From NCBI GenBank assembly GCA_025267735.1, contig CM046303.1:54391403-54455402 (forward strand): 64,000 nucleotides of DNA, in the 5' to 3' direction. Made by a program: the position numbers and the translations under genes. The stretch comes from Mactra quadrangularis. Lineage: Eukaryota; Mollusca; Bivalvia; Venerida; Mactridae. Shown here one piece after another: positions 1-13,180 of this stretch (positions are counted from its first letter, which is position 1; each line of letters starts with the position of its first letter). A model generated the notes under the pieces. That model had not been told where the DNA came from and did not search any database. It saw only the letters and a list, made by a program, of their open reading frames with translations.

Positions 1-3000
1 TGTAATATTATGCATCATTTTAAAGCTGATTGTTGTAAAAATGTTTTGACGGGTACATTCTGAACAGCAAATAAATAATAAGGGCCTGGTGAGTAAACAA
101 AACAGGCCCATTTTCGAATGTGAATTTTGTGTTCGACTGACATCCTTCTGCTGTTATTTAACACATGTTTTATTAATAATTTCATCTATCTGTTCACAAA
201 ATCAAATTTTATATAGAACAAGCTTTAATTTGGTATATAGATGTGCGATAAACTCTATTTAATTGCGACAAATTATATGTTAATATATCGAGTACGAAAA
301 TTCTCAGTGCGGAAGTTCGATTCGATATTTTCATTAGAAAAGTGCAAATACATGCTATTTACCGAGTCTTATTTTAAGCCACAATGACGACAAAATATGC
401 AATATTATGCATCATTTTAAAGCTTATTCATAGAAAATGGTTCAGACAGGTCGACTTAGAATTTTTGTAAAAGAATAAGAGCAAGACGAGTGTATAAAGT
501 AGCCCAATTTTCGGACGTACATTTCGGTTTGAGTGACATCCTTCTGCTACAAACAAATACACGTATTTTTATTTTATTTAAAACTTGAATCACAAAATCA
601 AACTGGCAATAGAAAAAGCTTGCTTTTAATGTATGAATGAGTAAAAAACTCGACTTAATTTGGACAAAATATATGTTTTTATGTCAAGTTCGTAAATTTA
701 CCCGACCACAGTTTGGTTTGATTTTTTCATTGAAATGTGCGAAAACATGCTAATTACCGAGTCATATTGTAAGCCTAAATTCAGGCAAAACATGTGATAT
801 TATGCATCATTTTAAAGCTGATTGTTGTAAAAATGTTTTGACGGGTACATTTTGAACAGTAAATAAATAATAAGGGCCTGGTGAGTAAACAAAACAGGCC
901 CATTTTCGAATGTGAATGTTGTGTTCGACTGACATCCTTCTGCTGTTATTTAACACATGTTTTATTAATCATTTCATCTATCTGTTCACAAAATCAAATT
1001 TTATATAGAACAAGCTTTAATTTGGTATATTGATGTGCGATAAACTCTATCTAATTGCGACAATTTGAACGTTAATATATCGAGTACGAAAATTCTCAGT
1101 GCGGAAGTTCGGTTCGATATTTTCATTAGAAAAGTGCCAATACATGCTATTTACCGAGTCTTATTTTAAGCCACAATTAAGACAAAATATGCGATATTAT
1201 ACATCATTTTAAAGCTTATACATAGAAAAAGGTTTAGACAGGTCGATTTAGACTTTTTGTAAAAGAATAACAGCAAGACGAGTGTATAAAGTAGCCCTAT
1301 TTTCGGACGTACATTTCGGTTTGAGTGACATCCTTCTGCTATAAATAAATACACGTATTTTTAATTTATTTAAAATTTGAATCACAAAATCAAACTGGCA
1401 ATAGAATAAGCTTTCTTTTAATGTATAAATGAGTGAATAACTCGCCCTAATTTGGACAAAATATATGTTTTTATGTCAAGTTCGTAAATTTACCCGACCA
1501 CAGTTTGGTTTGATTTTTTCATTGAAATGTGCAAAAACGTGCTAATTACCGAGTCATATTGTAAGCCTAAATTTAGGCAAAACATGTGATATTATGCATC
1601 ATTTTAAAGCTGATTGTTGTAAAAATGTTTTGACGGGTACATTTTGAACAGCAAATAAATAATAAGGGCCTGGTGAGTAAACAAAACAGGCCCATTTTCG
1701 AATGTGAATTTTGTGTTCGACTGACATCCTTCTGCTGTTATTTAGCACATGTTTTATTAATCATTTCATCTATCTGTTCACAAAATCAAATTTTATATAG
1801 AACAAGCTTTAATTTGGTATATAGATGTGCGATAAACTCTATTTAATTGCGACAATTTGAACGTTAATATATCGAGTACGAAAATTCTCAGTGCGGAAGT
1901 TCGGTTCGATATTTTCATTAGAAAAGTGCCAATACATGCTATTTACCGAGTCTTATTTTTAGCCACAATTAAGACAAAATATGCGATATTATGCATCATT
2001 TTAAAGCTTATACATAGAAAAAGGTTTAGACAGGTCGATTTAGAATTTTTGTAAAAGAATAACAGCAAGACGAGTGTATAAAGTAGCCCTATTTTCGGAC
2101 GTACATTTCGGTTTGAGTGACATCCTTCTGTTATAGATAAATACACGTATTTTTAATTTATTTAAAATTTGAATCACAAAATCAAACTGGCAATAGAATA
2201 AGCTTTCTTTTGATGTATAAATGAGTGAATAACTCGACTTAATTTGGACAAAATATATGTTTTTATGTCAAGTTCGTAAATTTACCCGACCACAGTTTGG
2301 TTTGATTTTTTCATTGAAATGTGCAAAAACGTGCTAATTACCGAGTCATATTGTAAGCCTAAATTTAGGCAAAACATGTAATATTATGCATCATTTTAAA
2401 GCTGATTGTTGTAAAAATGTTTTGACGGGTACATTCTGAACAGCAAATAAATAATAAGGGCCTGGTGAGTAAACAAAACAGGCCCATTTTCGAATGTGAA
2501 TTTTGTGTTCGACTGACATCCTTCTGCTGTTATTTAACACATGTTTTATTAATCATTTCATCTATCTGTTCACAAAATCAAATTTTATATAGAACAAGCT
2601 TTAATTTGGTATATAGATGTGCGATAAACTCTATTTAATTGCGACAATTTGAACGTTAATATATCGAGTACGAAAATTCTCAGTGCGGAAGTTCGCTTCG
2701 ATATTTTCATTAAAAAGTGCCAATACATGCTATTTACCGAGTCTTATTTTAAGCCACAATTAAGACAAAATATGCGATATTATGCATCATTTTAAAGCTT
2801 ATACATAGAAAAAGGTTTAGACAGGTCGATTTTGAATTTTTGTAAAAGAATAACAACAAGACGAGTGTATAAAGTAGCCCTATTTTCGGACGTACATTTC
2901 GGTTTGAGTGACATCCTTCTGCTATAAATAAATACACGTATTCTTAATTAATTTAAAAACTAAATCACAAAATCAAACTGGCAATAGAATAAGCTTTCTT

Positions 3001-5877
3001 TTGATGTATATATGAGTGAATAACTCGACTTAATTTGGACAAAATTTATGTTTATATGTCAAGTTCGTAAATTCACCCGACCACAGATTGGTTTGATTTT
3101 TTCATTGAAATGTGCGAAAACATGCTAATTACCGAGTCTTATTGTAAGCCTAAATTTAGGCAAAACATGTGATATTATGCATCATTTTAAAGCTGATTGT
3201 TGTAAAAATGTTTTGACGGGTACATTTTGAACAGCAAATAAATAATAAGGGCCTGGTGAGTAAACAAAACAGGCCCATTTTCGAATGTGAATTTTGTGTT
3301 CGACTGACATCCTTCTGCTGTTATTTAACACATGTTTTATTAATCATTTCATCTATCTGTTCACAAAATCAAATTTTATATAGAACAAGCTTTAATCTGG
3401 TATAAAGATGTGCTAAGAACTCTATTTAATTGCGACAAATTATACGTTAATATATCGAGTACGAAAATTCTCAGTGCGGAAGTTCGGTTCGATATTTTCA
3501 TTAAAAAAGTGTCAATACATGCTATTTACCGAGTCTTATTTTAAGCCACAATTAAAAAAAATTTGCAATATTATGCATCATTTTAAAGCTTATACATAGA
3601 AAAAGGTTTAGACAGGTCTATTTAGAATTATTGGAAAAGAATAACAACAAGACGAGTGTATAAATTAGCCCTATTTTCGGACGTACATTTCGGTTTGAGT
3701 GACTTCCTTCTGCTATAAATAAATACACGTAATCTTAATTAATTTAAAACCTAAGTCGCAAAATCAAACTGGCAATAGAATAAGCTTTCTTTTGATGTAT
3801 AAATGAGTGAATAACTCGACTTAATTTGGACAAAATATATGTTTTTATGTCAAGTTCGTAAATTTATCCGACCACAGTTTGGTTTGATTTTTTCATTGAA
3901 ATGTGCGAAAACATGCTAATTACTGAGTCATATTGTAAGCCTAAATTTAGGCAAAACATGTAATATTATGCATCATTTTAAAGCTGATTGTTGTAAAAAT
4001 GTTTTGACGGGTACATTCTGAACAGCAAATAAATAATAAGGGCCTGGTGAGTAAACAAAACAGGCCCATTTTCGAATGTGAATTTTGTGTTCGACTGACA
4101 TCCTTCTGCTGTTATTTAACACATGTTTTATTAATAATTTCATGTATCTGTTCACAAAATCAAATTTTATATAGAACAAGCTTTAATTTGGTATATAGAT
4201 GTGCGATAAACTCTATTTAATTGCGACAAATTATATGTTAATATATCGAGTACGAAAATTCTCAGTGCGGAAGTTCGATTCGATATTTTCATTAGAAAAG
4301 TGCAAATACATGCTATTTACCGAGTCTTATTTTAAGCCACAATGACGACAAAATATGCAATATTATGCATCATTTTAAAGCTTATTCATAGAAAAGGGTT
4401 TAGACAAGTCGACTTAGAATTTTTGTAAAAGAATAAGAGCAAGACGAGTGTATAAAGTAGCCCAATTTTCGGACGTACATTTCGGTTTGAGTGACATCCT
4501 TCTGCTACAAACAAATACACGTTTTTTCATATTTTTCTACAACCCAATCACAAAATCAAACTGGCTATACAATACGCTTTCTTTTGATGTATAAATGAGT
4601 GAATAACTCGCCCTAATTTGGACAAAATATATGTTTATATATCAAGTTTGTAAATTCACTTGACCACAGTTTGGTTTGATTTTTTCATTGAAATGTGCGA
4701 AAACATGCTAATTACTGAGTCATATTGTAAGCCTAAATTTAGGCAAAACATGTGATATTATGCATCATTTTAAAGCTGATTGTTGTAAAAATGTTTTGAC
4801 GGGTACATTTTGAACAGCAAATAAATAATAAGGGCCTGGTGAGTAAACAAAACAGGCCCATTTTCGAATGTGAATTTTGTGTTCGACTGACATCCTTCTG
4901 CTGTTATTTAACACATGTTTTATTAATCATTTCATCTATCTGTTCACAAAATCAAATTTTATATAGAACAAGCTTTAATTTGGTATATAGATGTGCGATA
5001 AACTCTATTTAATTGCGACAAATTGAACGTTAATATATCGAGTACGAAAATTCTCAGTGCGGAAGTTCGGTTCGATATTTTCATTCAAAAAGTGCCAATA
5101 CATGCTATTTACCGAGTCTTATTTTAAGCCACAATTAAGACAAAATATGCGATATTATGCATCATTTTAAAGCTTATACATAGAAAAAGGTTTAGACAGG
5201 TCGATTTAGAATTTTTGTAAAAGAATAACAGCAAGACGAGTGTATAAATTAGCCCTATTTTCGGACGTACATTTCGGTTTGAGTGACATCCTTCTGCTAT
5301 AGATAAATACACGTATTTTTAATTTATTTAAAATTTGAATCACAAAATCAGACTGGCAATAGAATAAGCTTTCTTTTAATGTATAAATGAGTGAATAACT
5401 CGACTTAATTTGGACGAAATATATGTTTTTATGTCAAGTTCGTAAATTTACCCGACCACAGTTTGGTTTGATTTTTTCATTGAAATGTGCAAAAACGTGC
5501 TAATTACCGAGTCATATTGTAAGCCTAAAGTCAGGCGAAACATGTGATATTATGCATCATTTTAAAGCTGATTGTTGTAAAAATGTTTTGACGGGTACAT
5601 TTTGAACAGTAAATAAATAATAAGGGCCTGGTAGTGAACAAAACAGGCCCATTTTTGAATGTGAATTTTGTGTTCGATTGACATCCTTCTGCTGTTAATA
5701 AAAACATGTTTTATTAATTATTTCACCAATGTATTCACAAAATCAAATTTTATATAGAACAAGGTTTGTTTTGGTGTATAAATGTGAGATTAACTCATTT
5801 TAATTGCGACAAAATATATGTATTTAAATATATCAAGTACGAAAATTCTCAGTACGAAAGTTCGGTTCGAATTTTTC
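1..5877 (-). repeat. Satellite array, left block (792 bp dimers, minus orientation)
   Basis: About seven tandem copies of a 792 bp unit made of two related 396 bp monomers, A and B, read on the minus strand. Each monomer contains the landmark TGACATCCTTCTGCT (minus-strand AGCAGAAGGATGTCA), recurring about every 396 bp. Monomer A also carries the perfect 14 bp palindrome GCCTAAATTTAGGC, though some copies here are mutated, and an inverted pair GGGCCTG/CAGGCCC around a short loop. Copies differ from each other more than those in the right-hand block. The window starts inside the array, so its left end is unknown. No gene is seen. Confidence 0.95.
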
Positions 5878-6120
5878 TCACATTTGTATACCAAAAGAAA
5901 GCTTGTTCTATATATAATTTTATTATAGATTGAATAGATTGGTGAAGTAATTTTATAAAAGATGTATTTATTAATAGCAGAAGGATGTCGATCTGTCGAA
6001 CAAAAGTTTACATTTGAAAATGGGCCTGTTTTGTCCACTCACAGTGCCCTTATTGTTGACTTATTTTTCAAAATGTACCCGTGAAAACATTTTCCAAACA
6101 ATCAGCCAGAAAATGATGAA
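5878..6120 (+). repeat. Satellite orientation switch and partial plus-strand monomer
   Basis: At about 5877 the monomer sequence flips. The minus-strand copy ends near GAAAGTTCGGTTCGA, and the following text (CACATTTGTATACC, AGAAAGCTTGTTCTATAT, then AGCAGAAGGATGTC near 5985) reads as a monomer on the plus strand. It stops at about 6120, just before a CTG-rich run. The last minus-strand monomer resembles the diverged plus-strand monomer at 14660-14770; both contain the TTTCGTACTGAGAATTTTCG variant. Confidence 0.75.
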
Positions 6121-6136
6121 ATTCCGACAGTAAGGC

Positions 6137-6176
6137 TTTACTGCTGTACTGCTGTACTGCCGTTACTGCTGTCTTC
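6137..6176. repeat. Short CTGCTGTA-type repeat at satellite edge
   Basis: An imperfect run of TACTGCTG units directly after the partial monomer. A CTG-rich palindromic cluster sits at the opposite edge of the satellite, at 38421-38732. Confidence 0.6.
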
Positions 6177-6199
6177 ACATACATGCACTAATTGACACT

Positions 6200-7845
6200 T
6201 ATTTTTTTTAAATTGAAAAATTTTCACTAGAAAACTGAGGACCTTAAAAGATTCTCCTTAAAAATCACAGTGATTGTTACTTTTGGTTTTAGATACAAAT
6301 GAGTACAAAGTTATTTACTTCTTGATCAAAGGTTGAAGCACATAGTGCAGAAACCTCAATCAAAAAGCAAAACAATATTTGTACATGAAATACATTTATT
6401 TCTATGGTTGCGGGGATCCAAACAGAGTGCAAGTACCGAGTAATTACCCCGGTTATTTTTAACGGGGTAATTGGATCTTTAGGATTGGAGATCCTTTTCT
6501 ATTTATTAAGTTTAAAGCCAAATTTTGACATATTGATGTAGAAATCAAAACTATTTAGGGAAATAAACTTTAATTGATGAAATTGTATAAACTATATATA
6601 CTTATAAAGGTTTTTTTAAGATTAATATTCCAGCTATTTTCATTTCTAGAGTGGAATATAATGTTAACAAAGTGTGAAAAATCTAAAATATTGAGAATTT
6701 TAGTTCTGAAATTTGAAATTCTTATGTTTTTAATATTGTTAATGTCATTTGGTTTATATTACAATGGTTGCATTGATACTATTATGTTTAATGACATCTT
6801 TATATGTCTCCAATCCATAAAGAGTGATTTTTTTGTAAAAATTTAAGGTTTTTAATCCTAATATGCAGTCTTTTATTGAAGGAGATGGGCAAAAAATTGT
6901 CCTTTTTGTCTAAAATATCATACTTTTCAGTATTTAGTATATGTAAGGTAGTAATTAAATAGAAGAATTAAAATAATTTGAAAATGGTGTAAAATTCAAC
7001 AATTTGAACTGTTTAAATAATAAAATTGGTGTTTTCCTAACCCGGAAAGTTATTCAGAATGATGTTTTTAAAGAATTTGACCCTGTTTTGTTTAATAATT
7101 TTTGGTTTTAGGTCTATGTATTTTGCTATTTAGTAAAAATCACTTGAATTTTAAAAAAAACTAGTGGATAACAGTTTATATAAGAGGTTTAAATTACCTC
7201 AATGTTATAGTTTTATAGTTTATTATGTGAAAAATAGCCATTTAAATGGTATTTTCTGCATTATGGTGTTATGTATACAGATTTCATTGAAACTTTTGAG
7301 GTACTTGCACTTATATTGGGTGATATAAATGAAATAGACTGAGAATGGGGGCTCTAGATCTTATCGGTCATTTGGCAATCAACTATATAAGTTTCTAGAG
7401 CCATATAGACTGAACTCCTGACCGCCTTGCTTGGATCTAGTAGGATCTGGATGTCAAAGGGGACATCACTGAAACCCATTGTTGCCTTTAGGAGCTCAAT
7501 TTTGGCTCCAAATGGTGTAGGAGTATTTTGGAAGCTCCTGTGGCAGAATAAACCAGTCCCAATGATGGCATTCAGTTTTTTTTAAATTTTTTTGGTTTGA
7601 GCCCTGGCCCAGAATTTAACAGCCTGCCCAGACCTGAAAATGAGTGGCATGACTCCTGCCTCTGCTTCTAAAAGATGCTGTGGGGTGGTTGGTAAGGCCC
7701 TTAGAGCAATTCTCAATGCTTAATTCTGTATAATATTTAGTCTTTGGAGTTGGGAGGGGCTAGTTACAGAATAAATTTCAGCTCCATATTCATTTTTTGA
7801 TCTGGTGAGAGATTTGTACATTAGTAATAGACTGTTTTAATCAGT
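6200..7845 (-). mobile_element. Degraded non-LTR retrotransposon, 3' part (copy 1)
   Basis: Minus-strand element whose 5' remaining part (7603-7812) encodes the end of a reverse-transcriptase region. The rest is AT-rich and probably 3' untranslated. The same unit recurs about 1655 bp to the right: the GCGGGGATCC motif lies at 6410 and again at 8063, and AAATGAAATAGACTGA near 7328 and again near 8988. The copies are clearly diverged, so this is an old insertion or duplication. The outer limits are approximate. Confidence 0.6.
7603..7812 (-). pseudogene. Reverse-transcriptase C-terminal remnant of a Jockey-like LINE
   Basis: The minus-strand translation has 70 codons with one in-frame TAA at codon 31. 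It contains the block LTRSKNEYGAEIY, then QLQRLNIIQN, then ALRIALRALPTTPQHLLEAE followed by AGVMPL. That order (a K-x-EYG-x-E block, a Q-RL-x-IQN block, an LR-I-L-A-TTP block and an L-x-E-x-G-x-P-L block) is what I know from the region between reverse transcriptase and RNase H in Jockey-type non-LTR retrotransposons. Reading frame is lost further downstream (below 7600). Clade assignment is by pattern only. Confidence 0.65.
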
Positions 7846-9095
7846 ATTCTAAAAAGTTTAAAATTTTACAAAAAAATCCGGGCACGTTAAAAGATTCCTT
7901 GTAAAAAATCACATTGACTGGTACCTTTAATTTTTGTAACAAAAGATTAAAAGTTACACACAATGTAGTGTACTTTTTGAATGAAATCTTCTGTACAGAG
8001 CACAAAAGACTCAATCCATAAGTACTATAGAAAAAGTTAAACAATAGTATTGTATTATTAATTGCGGGGATCCCAAAATAGTGCAAATACCAAGTAACTA
8101 CCCCGGTTTATTAAACATATCCGGGGTAATTGGATCTTATGGACCAGAGAACCTGTTGATATATTAGTATACATATGTCAGTTGTTGACATATTTTTGAA
8201 AACTCTATAATATTTTCTTAAGAGTTATTCATTTTGATAATTTTTTTCAGTATTGGAACAGAAAATGAACTTTAATAGGTGTTCCAATAGATTTTTTGTT
8301 GATTTTTTAGTAAAAATATAATGTGAAATTCTAAAACCTAAGACATTTTAGCTCTAATTTAAAAGAATTTTATCATTAGGTATATTAATGAAGTTTTTGA
8401 TATATATATTACTGTGTTTAAGATGGTAATTTCAGGTCTTTTGTTTCTTTTACAGGTTCCTAACCCATAATTAGTTTAAGAAATTGTTAAATTAAAGGTT
8501 TTAAAGCCTTTTAATAGGCTAAATTGTATAAAATTTGTATTAAAATAGACAAAATAATGTCTTTTTGTAGTAAAAAACATAAATTTCCACATTATATGAT
8601 TAAAATATATATATTCCTGTATAGTAGGAATTAAATAATGTAAAATAATTTTAAGATTCAACAGATTTGTTGAATATTTGTTAAATTTATGGGTTTTAGT
8701 AACCCGGTAAGTCTGGTAATAGTGTTTTATCTGGGTAAAAAGACCCTGATAATGTATATTTAAGTAGGATTTGCATCCTAGGATGTATTTAATTACAATG
8801 AATTTAAGGCATTTTTAATTTTGCTAGTAAATAGCATTAAAATTAGAGGTTTTGGGTACCTCAGAATTGATTTTAAGTCTTTTCAGTACTTTCAAATAAG
8901 TTTAATTAGATGTTTTAACTGCATTTTGGTGTTTTTATGCAGTGTTTATGTAACTCATTTGGTATTTGCACTTAATTGGGTGGAATAAATGAAATAGACT
9001 GAATTTGTGGGATCTAGATTTTGTCTTTCATTGTAGATTACTATGTAGATCTCTAGAGCCCTATAGACTGAGGTTCTAACTGCCTTGCTAGGATC
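7846..9095 (-). mobile_element. Degraded non-LTR retrotransposon, 3' part (copy 2)
   Basis: A second, shorter copy of the same minus-strand unit, truncated at about 9095 before the reverse-transcriptase part. It shares the GCGGGGATCC box followed by two CCGGGG/CCCCGG-type segments near 8065-8130 and the TAGAGCCCTATAGACTGA box near 9054. Both copies have the same order of landmarks. The pair looks like two successive 3' ends of one family in tandem. Confidence 0.55.
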
Positions 9096-9200
9096 ACCAC
9101 CAAATAACACCAAAATAAATTTTATTCTATTGTTAGTCTGATTTTGCGAATAGGTTGGTAAATTAATAAAAAAATCGTGTATTTATTAATAGCAGAAGGG
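9096..9200 (+). repeat. Truncated satellite monomer left of fold-back element 1
   Basis: Reads as the last part of a diverged monomer A on the plus strand: TTATTCTATTGTTAGTCTGA, then CGTGTATTTATTAATAGCAG. Its continuation is found at 14092, beyond the fold-back element, which shows where that element inserted. Confidence 0.75.
9192..9200 (+). repeat. 9 bp target duplication, left (GCAGAAGGG)
   Basis: GCAGAAGGG occurs here and again at 14083-14091, immediately outside the inverted ends of the element at 9201-14082. It belongs to the conserved AGCAGAAGG box of the satellite. Confidence 0.85.
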
Positions 9201-10084
9201 GGCGAATCCTAAAACACTGACCGCTTAACTGACGAGTTAAATATAGTGCGCTTAACTGACGAGTTAAATATAGTGCAATTATGTTCTTAACTGACCAGTT
9301 AAATAAAGAAGGGATTGAAAATGACTGTATTGCTTGAGTGTTTTTGAGATATTGTTGGAGTTTTTTGTTGAAATTTTATGATGATGATGTGATATATTAT
9401 CTTATTCAATAATGTCATTATAAGAAATTATGATTAGATTGATTTTTTATGAAATTGCATAAAAGATACTTTGAAGTAGAAAATGCGATAGCGATGTGAC
9501 ATATGATAATTTTTCACAAAATCAAATTAATTAATTTTAGTGTTTTTAACAGTTGGGCAAGACGTATTTTCCTAATAAAATTATTTAAATATGATATTTA
9601 AATGAGTAAGTAGTAATCAAATGAGTGTAAAATGCTTAACAAACCAAATGAATAAAGATGGTTTACTGACCAAATGAGTTAGTGAGTATATTTTAATATT
9701 TCAATAACGAGCGTTTAATGAGCAAACTAATGTCGAATGATTTATTGACCATTGGTTAAATTAAAAAAATAAGATGTATTTATCAAATTAAATGGCCAAA
9801 TAGCCGTAAAACGCTTAACTGACGAAAAGAATATTGAACGAATTTCTGACCAATGATTTCACGGATGAATAAACACTCTTTGTTTAACTGGTCAGTGTTT
9901 TAGGATGTCAATTCTTAACTGACCAGTTAAATATAGAGTGGTTATTCGACCATGAAAATATAACTGACCAAATTGAAAAAAAATATATATTGAAAGATTT
10001 TATTTCTTCTGTTTATTGCAATAGTAGATAAATAATTAAAGGATATGAAGGAAAGCTTTTCTTAACTAACCAAAATGTTGAATG

Positions 10085-10620
10085 CTTAAATGGACTAATA
10101 TAAAATGCTTAACTGACCAAATGAATACTGAATGATTAACTGACCAAAAGAATAAAGAATGCTTAACTGACCAAATGTATATAGAATGCTTAACTGATCA
10201 AATGTATATAGAATCTTTAACTGACCAAATGAATATAGAGTGCTTAACTGACCAAATGTAAATAGAATGATTAACTGACCAAATGTATATAGAATGCTTA
10301 ACTGACCAAATGAATATAGAATGCTTAACTGACCAAACGTATATAGAATCTTTAACTGACCAAATGTATATAGAATCTTTAACTGACCAAATGAATATAG
10401 AAGGCTTAACTGACCAAATATATATAGAATCTTTAACTGACCAAATGTATATAGAATCTTTAGCTGACCAAATGAATATAGAATGCTGACCAATTAATAT
10501 AGAATGCTTAAATGACCAAATGTATATAGAATGCTTAACTGACCAAATGAATCTAGAAGGCTTAACTGACCAAATGAATATAGAATGCTTAACTGACCAA
10601 ATGAATCTAGAAGGCTAGAA
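10085..10620 (+). repeat. 27 bp minisatellite, left arm of fold-back element 1
   Basis: About 19 copies of a 27 bp unit whose core is TTAACTGACCAAATG followed by AATATAGAATGC. Twenty-seven is nine codons, so both strands stay open by chance and give artificial nine-residue repeat ORFs. The TTAACTGACCAGTTAA variant outside the array is almost a perfect palindrome. Confidence 0.95.
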
Positions 10621-10740
10621 GATTGCCTAGCTGACAAAAATTATGATTACACGATTATTACTGTATGTTCAACTGGTCAGTTAAGGATCATAATTCTTAA
10701 CTGACCAGTTAAATATATAGTGGTTATTCAACCGTAAAAT

Positions 10741-11590
10741 TATTTCTTAAAAAACGCTACAGAAAGTATTATTTAATTGGCCGAATAAATTATATATAAT
10801 GATGGTAGATCGCTTATCTCACCGAATGAATATAGAAGATTTAATCAACTGACCAAATAAATATAGTAGTCGATCAACATTCCTTTGTAGTACAATATCG
10901 TCATTAACAGTGTATCGGAGATAATTCGATCAATAATTCTGCCGCTAATCTTGTTAATGTAATCAAGTTTTGACAAGTGTCAAACACTTAGCAATCAGTT
11001 ACGCACTATTGACCATTGTCACTTGTCAACTGTCTAATTATATATTCAAACAAAGTTTTTTTTCTGTTTGTATTTTTAACATAACAAACAAACATGTTGA
11101 AATATTTTAATAGTTAAATTTACATTTACAGTGTATTTACTATATAAAAAATAGCAATACTTTTTGGTCAGTAAAAGTGCATCATGTGTTATATTCAATA
11201 ATCGAGACCTTACTTCTGACTGATATGATAAATACGCTCATGTTTCAATTAAACGACCAATCTTGAATGTAACTTTCGCACCTAATCATTTATGACACGT
11301 GTCTTAGTCGGTCACTTAAAAGCATGTGTGAGATAATCCAATTATCACATTAACACTTGGTTTTGACAGTACAGTGATTAAATAATCTAAATGTTTTTTG
11401 GTTTGTAGCAATAAGTAATCGTCCGTATTCGCCGCGCAAAAGAATTATTGGAGTAGGCGGTGCGCTTTATTTTATTTTATGAAGAAAGGAAATATTATTA
11501 TTTTCCGGCATGTCAAGCTTTTTCCAAAGATTTCGCTCCCATACATGAGAATCGGTAAAAACGACTATGTCATGAATATTTACAACATGA
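10741..11590. other. Central loop of fold-back element 1, no gene seen
   Basis: AT-rich sequence between the two inverted arms. I find no long ORF, no transposase-like motif and no further tandem repeat in it. The element is therefore non-autonomous as far as can be seen. Confidence 0.6.
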
Positions 11591-12295
11591 AACACAACAT
11601 GAGTCGCTGTACTGGTCAGTTAAGACATCACGATCCTAAAAAACTGACCAATTAAATAAAGAGTGTACGTGCATCGACCCGTAATGTAAATCTTCCGTCT
11701 TTGAATATAGAAGGCTTTATTGACCAAGGACATAGGGTCCTTGATTGAACAAATGAATATAGAACGCTTAACTTTCAAATAAAGTTCTTTTGGCAGTTTG
11801 TCAGCAACCTTTAAACAAAGACGGGGGCATTCTGCTATGATTTGGTCAGTTAAGCCTTCAAATTTATTTAGTCATTTAGCAATACATTTTCAAATGGTCT
11901 ATATTCCTTTGGTCGGTTTATTTTTTTAGATTACATTTCTTCTGATTATTCATCTGTTATTGCAAGATACAAATACAAGGAAATCTTTCAATACAAAGAG
12001 TTTCTCCATTTTGGTCAGTTATATTTTCACGGTCTAATGACCACTCTATATTTAACTCGTCAGTTAAGAATTGTGATCCTTAACTGACCAGAGTGCTTAT
12101 TGATCCGTGAAATCATTGGTCAGTAAAGCATTCTATATTCGTATCGTCAGTTAAGCGTTTTACAGCGATTTGGTCATTAAAATTGAATAAAATTTTTTTT
12201 TTGGTATTTATTTAGACCACGAATAAAAGGCCAGTGTGAAGTCTTCGACATTAGTTTGATCAGTTTAACGTTCGTTATTAAACTATCATTCCATG

Positions 12296-13180
12296 CTCAT
12301 TTGATCAGTTAAACCTTCTATATTCATTTGGTCAGTTAAGCTTTCTATTTTCAATTGGTCAGTTAAGCGCTCCATATTCATTTGGTCAGTTAAGTGTCAC
12401 ATATTCAATTGGTCAGTTAAGTGCTCTATATTCAATTGGTCAGTTAAGCATTCTTTGGTCTGTTAAGCTTTTCTATATTCATTTGGTCAGTTAAGCCTTC
12501 TATATTCATTTGGTCAGTTAAGCTTTCTATTTTCAATTGGTCACTTAAGCGCTCCATATTCAATTGGTCAGTTAAGCGCTCCATATTCATTTGGTCAGTT
12601 AAGTGTCACATATTCAATTGGTCAGTTAAGTGCTCTATATTCAATTGGTCAGTTAAGCATTCTTTGGTCAGTTAAGCTTTTCTATATTCATTTGGTCAGT
12701 TAAGCTTTCTTTTTTCAATTGGTCAGTTAAGCGCTCCATATTCATTTGGTCAGTTAAGTGTCACATATTCAATTGGTTTGTTAAGTGCTCTATATTCAAT
12801 TGGTCAGTTAAGCATTCTTTGGTCAGTTAAGCTTTTCTATATTCATTTGGTCAGTTAAGCCTTCTATATTCATTTAGTCAGTTAAGCTTTCTATTTTCAA
12901 TTGGTCAGTTAAGCGCTCCATATTCATTTGGCCAGTTAAGTGTCATATATTCAATTGGTCAGTTAAGTGCTCTATATTCAATTGTTCAGTTAAGCATTTT
13001 TTGGTCAGATAAGCTTTTCTATATTCATTTGGTCAGTTAAGCATTCTATATTCATTTGGTCAGTTAAGCCTTCTATATTCATTTGGTCAGTTAAGCATTC
13101 TATATTCAATTGGTCAGTTAAGCCTTATATATTCATTTGGTCAGTATAGCATTCTATATTCATTCAGTTTAGCTTTCAAT
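12296..13180 (-). repeat. 27 bp minisatellite, right arm, with multi-unit periods
   Basis: The inverted counterpart of the left-arm array, with the plus-strand core CATTTGGTCAGTTAAG followed by CNTTCTATATT. It is longer than the left array and has a secondary period. A block of six to eight units ending in a short CATTCTTTGGTCAG unit recurs near 12450, 12660, 12817 and 12999. The left array lacks this block structure, so the arms expanded independently after the element formed. Confidence 0.9.

Noticed and set aside
10095..10493. 132-residue ORF with nine-residue repeats (FGQLKILYT type)
   Set aside because: A consequence of a 27 bp minisatellite in which three times nine keeps the frame open. 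The opposite strand is open as well.
10085..13180. Possible CRISPR array
   Set aside because: Units are adjacent 27 bp copies with no unique spacers, in two inverted blocks inside a transposon, in an animal genome.
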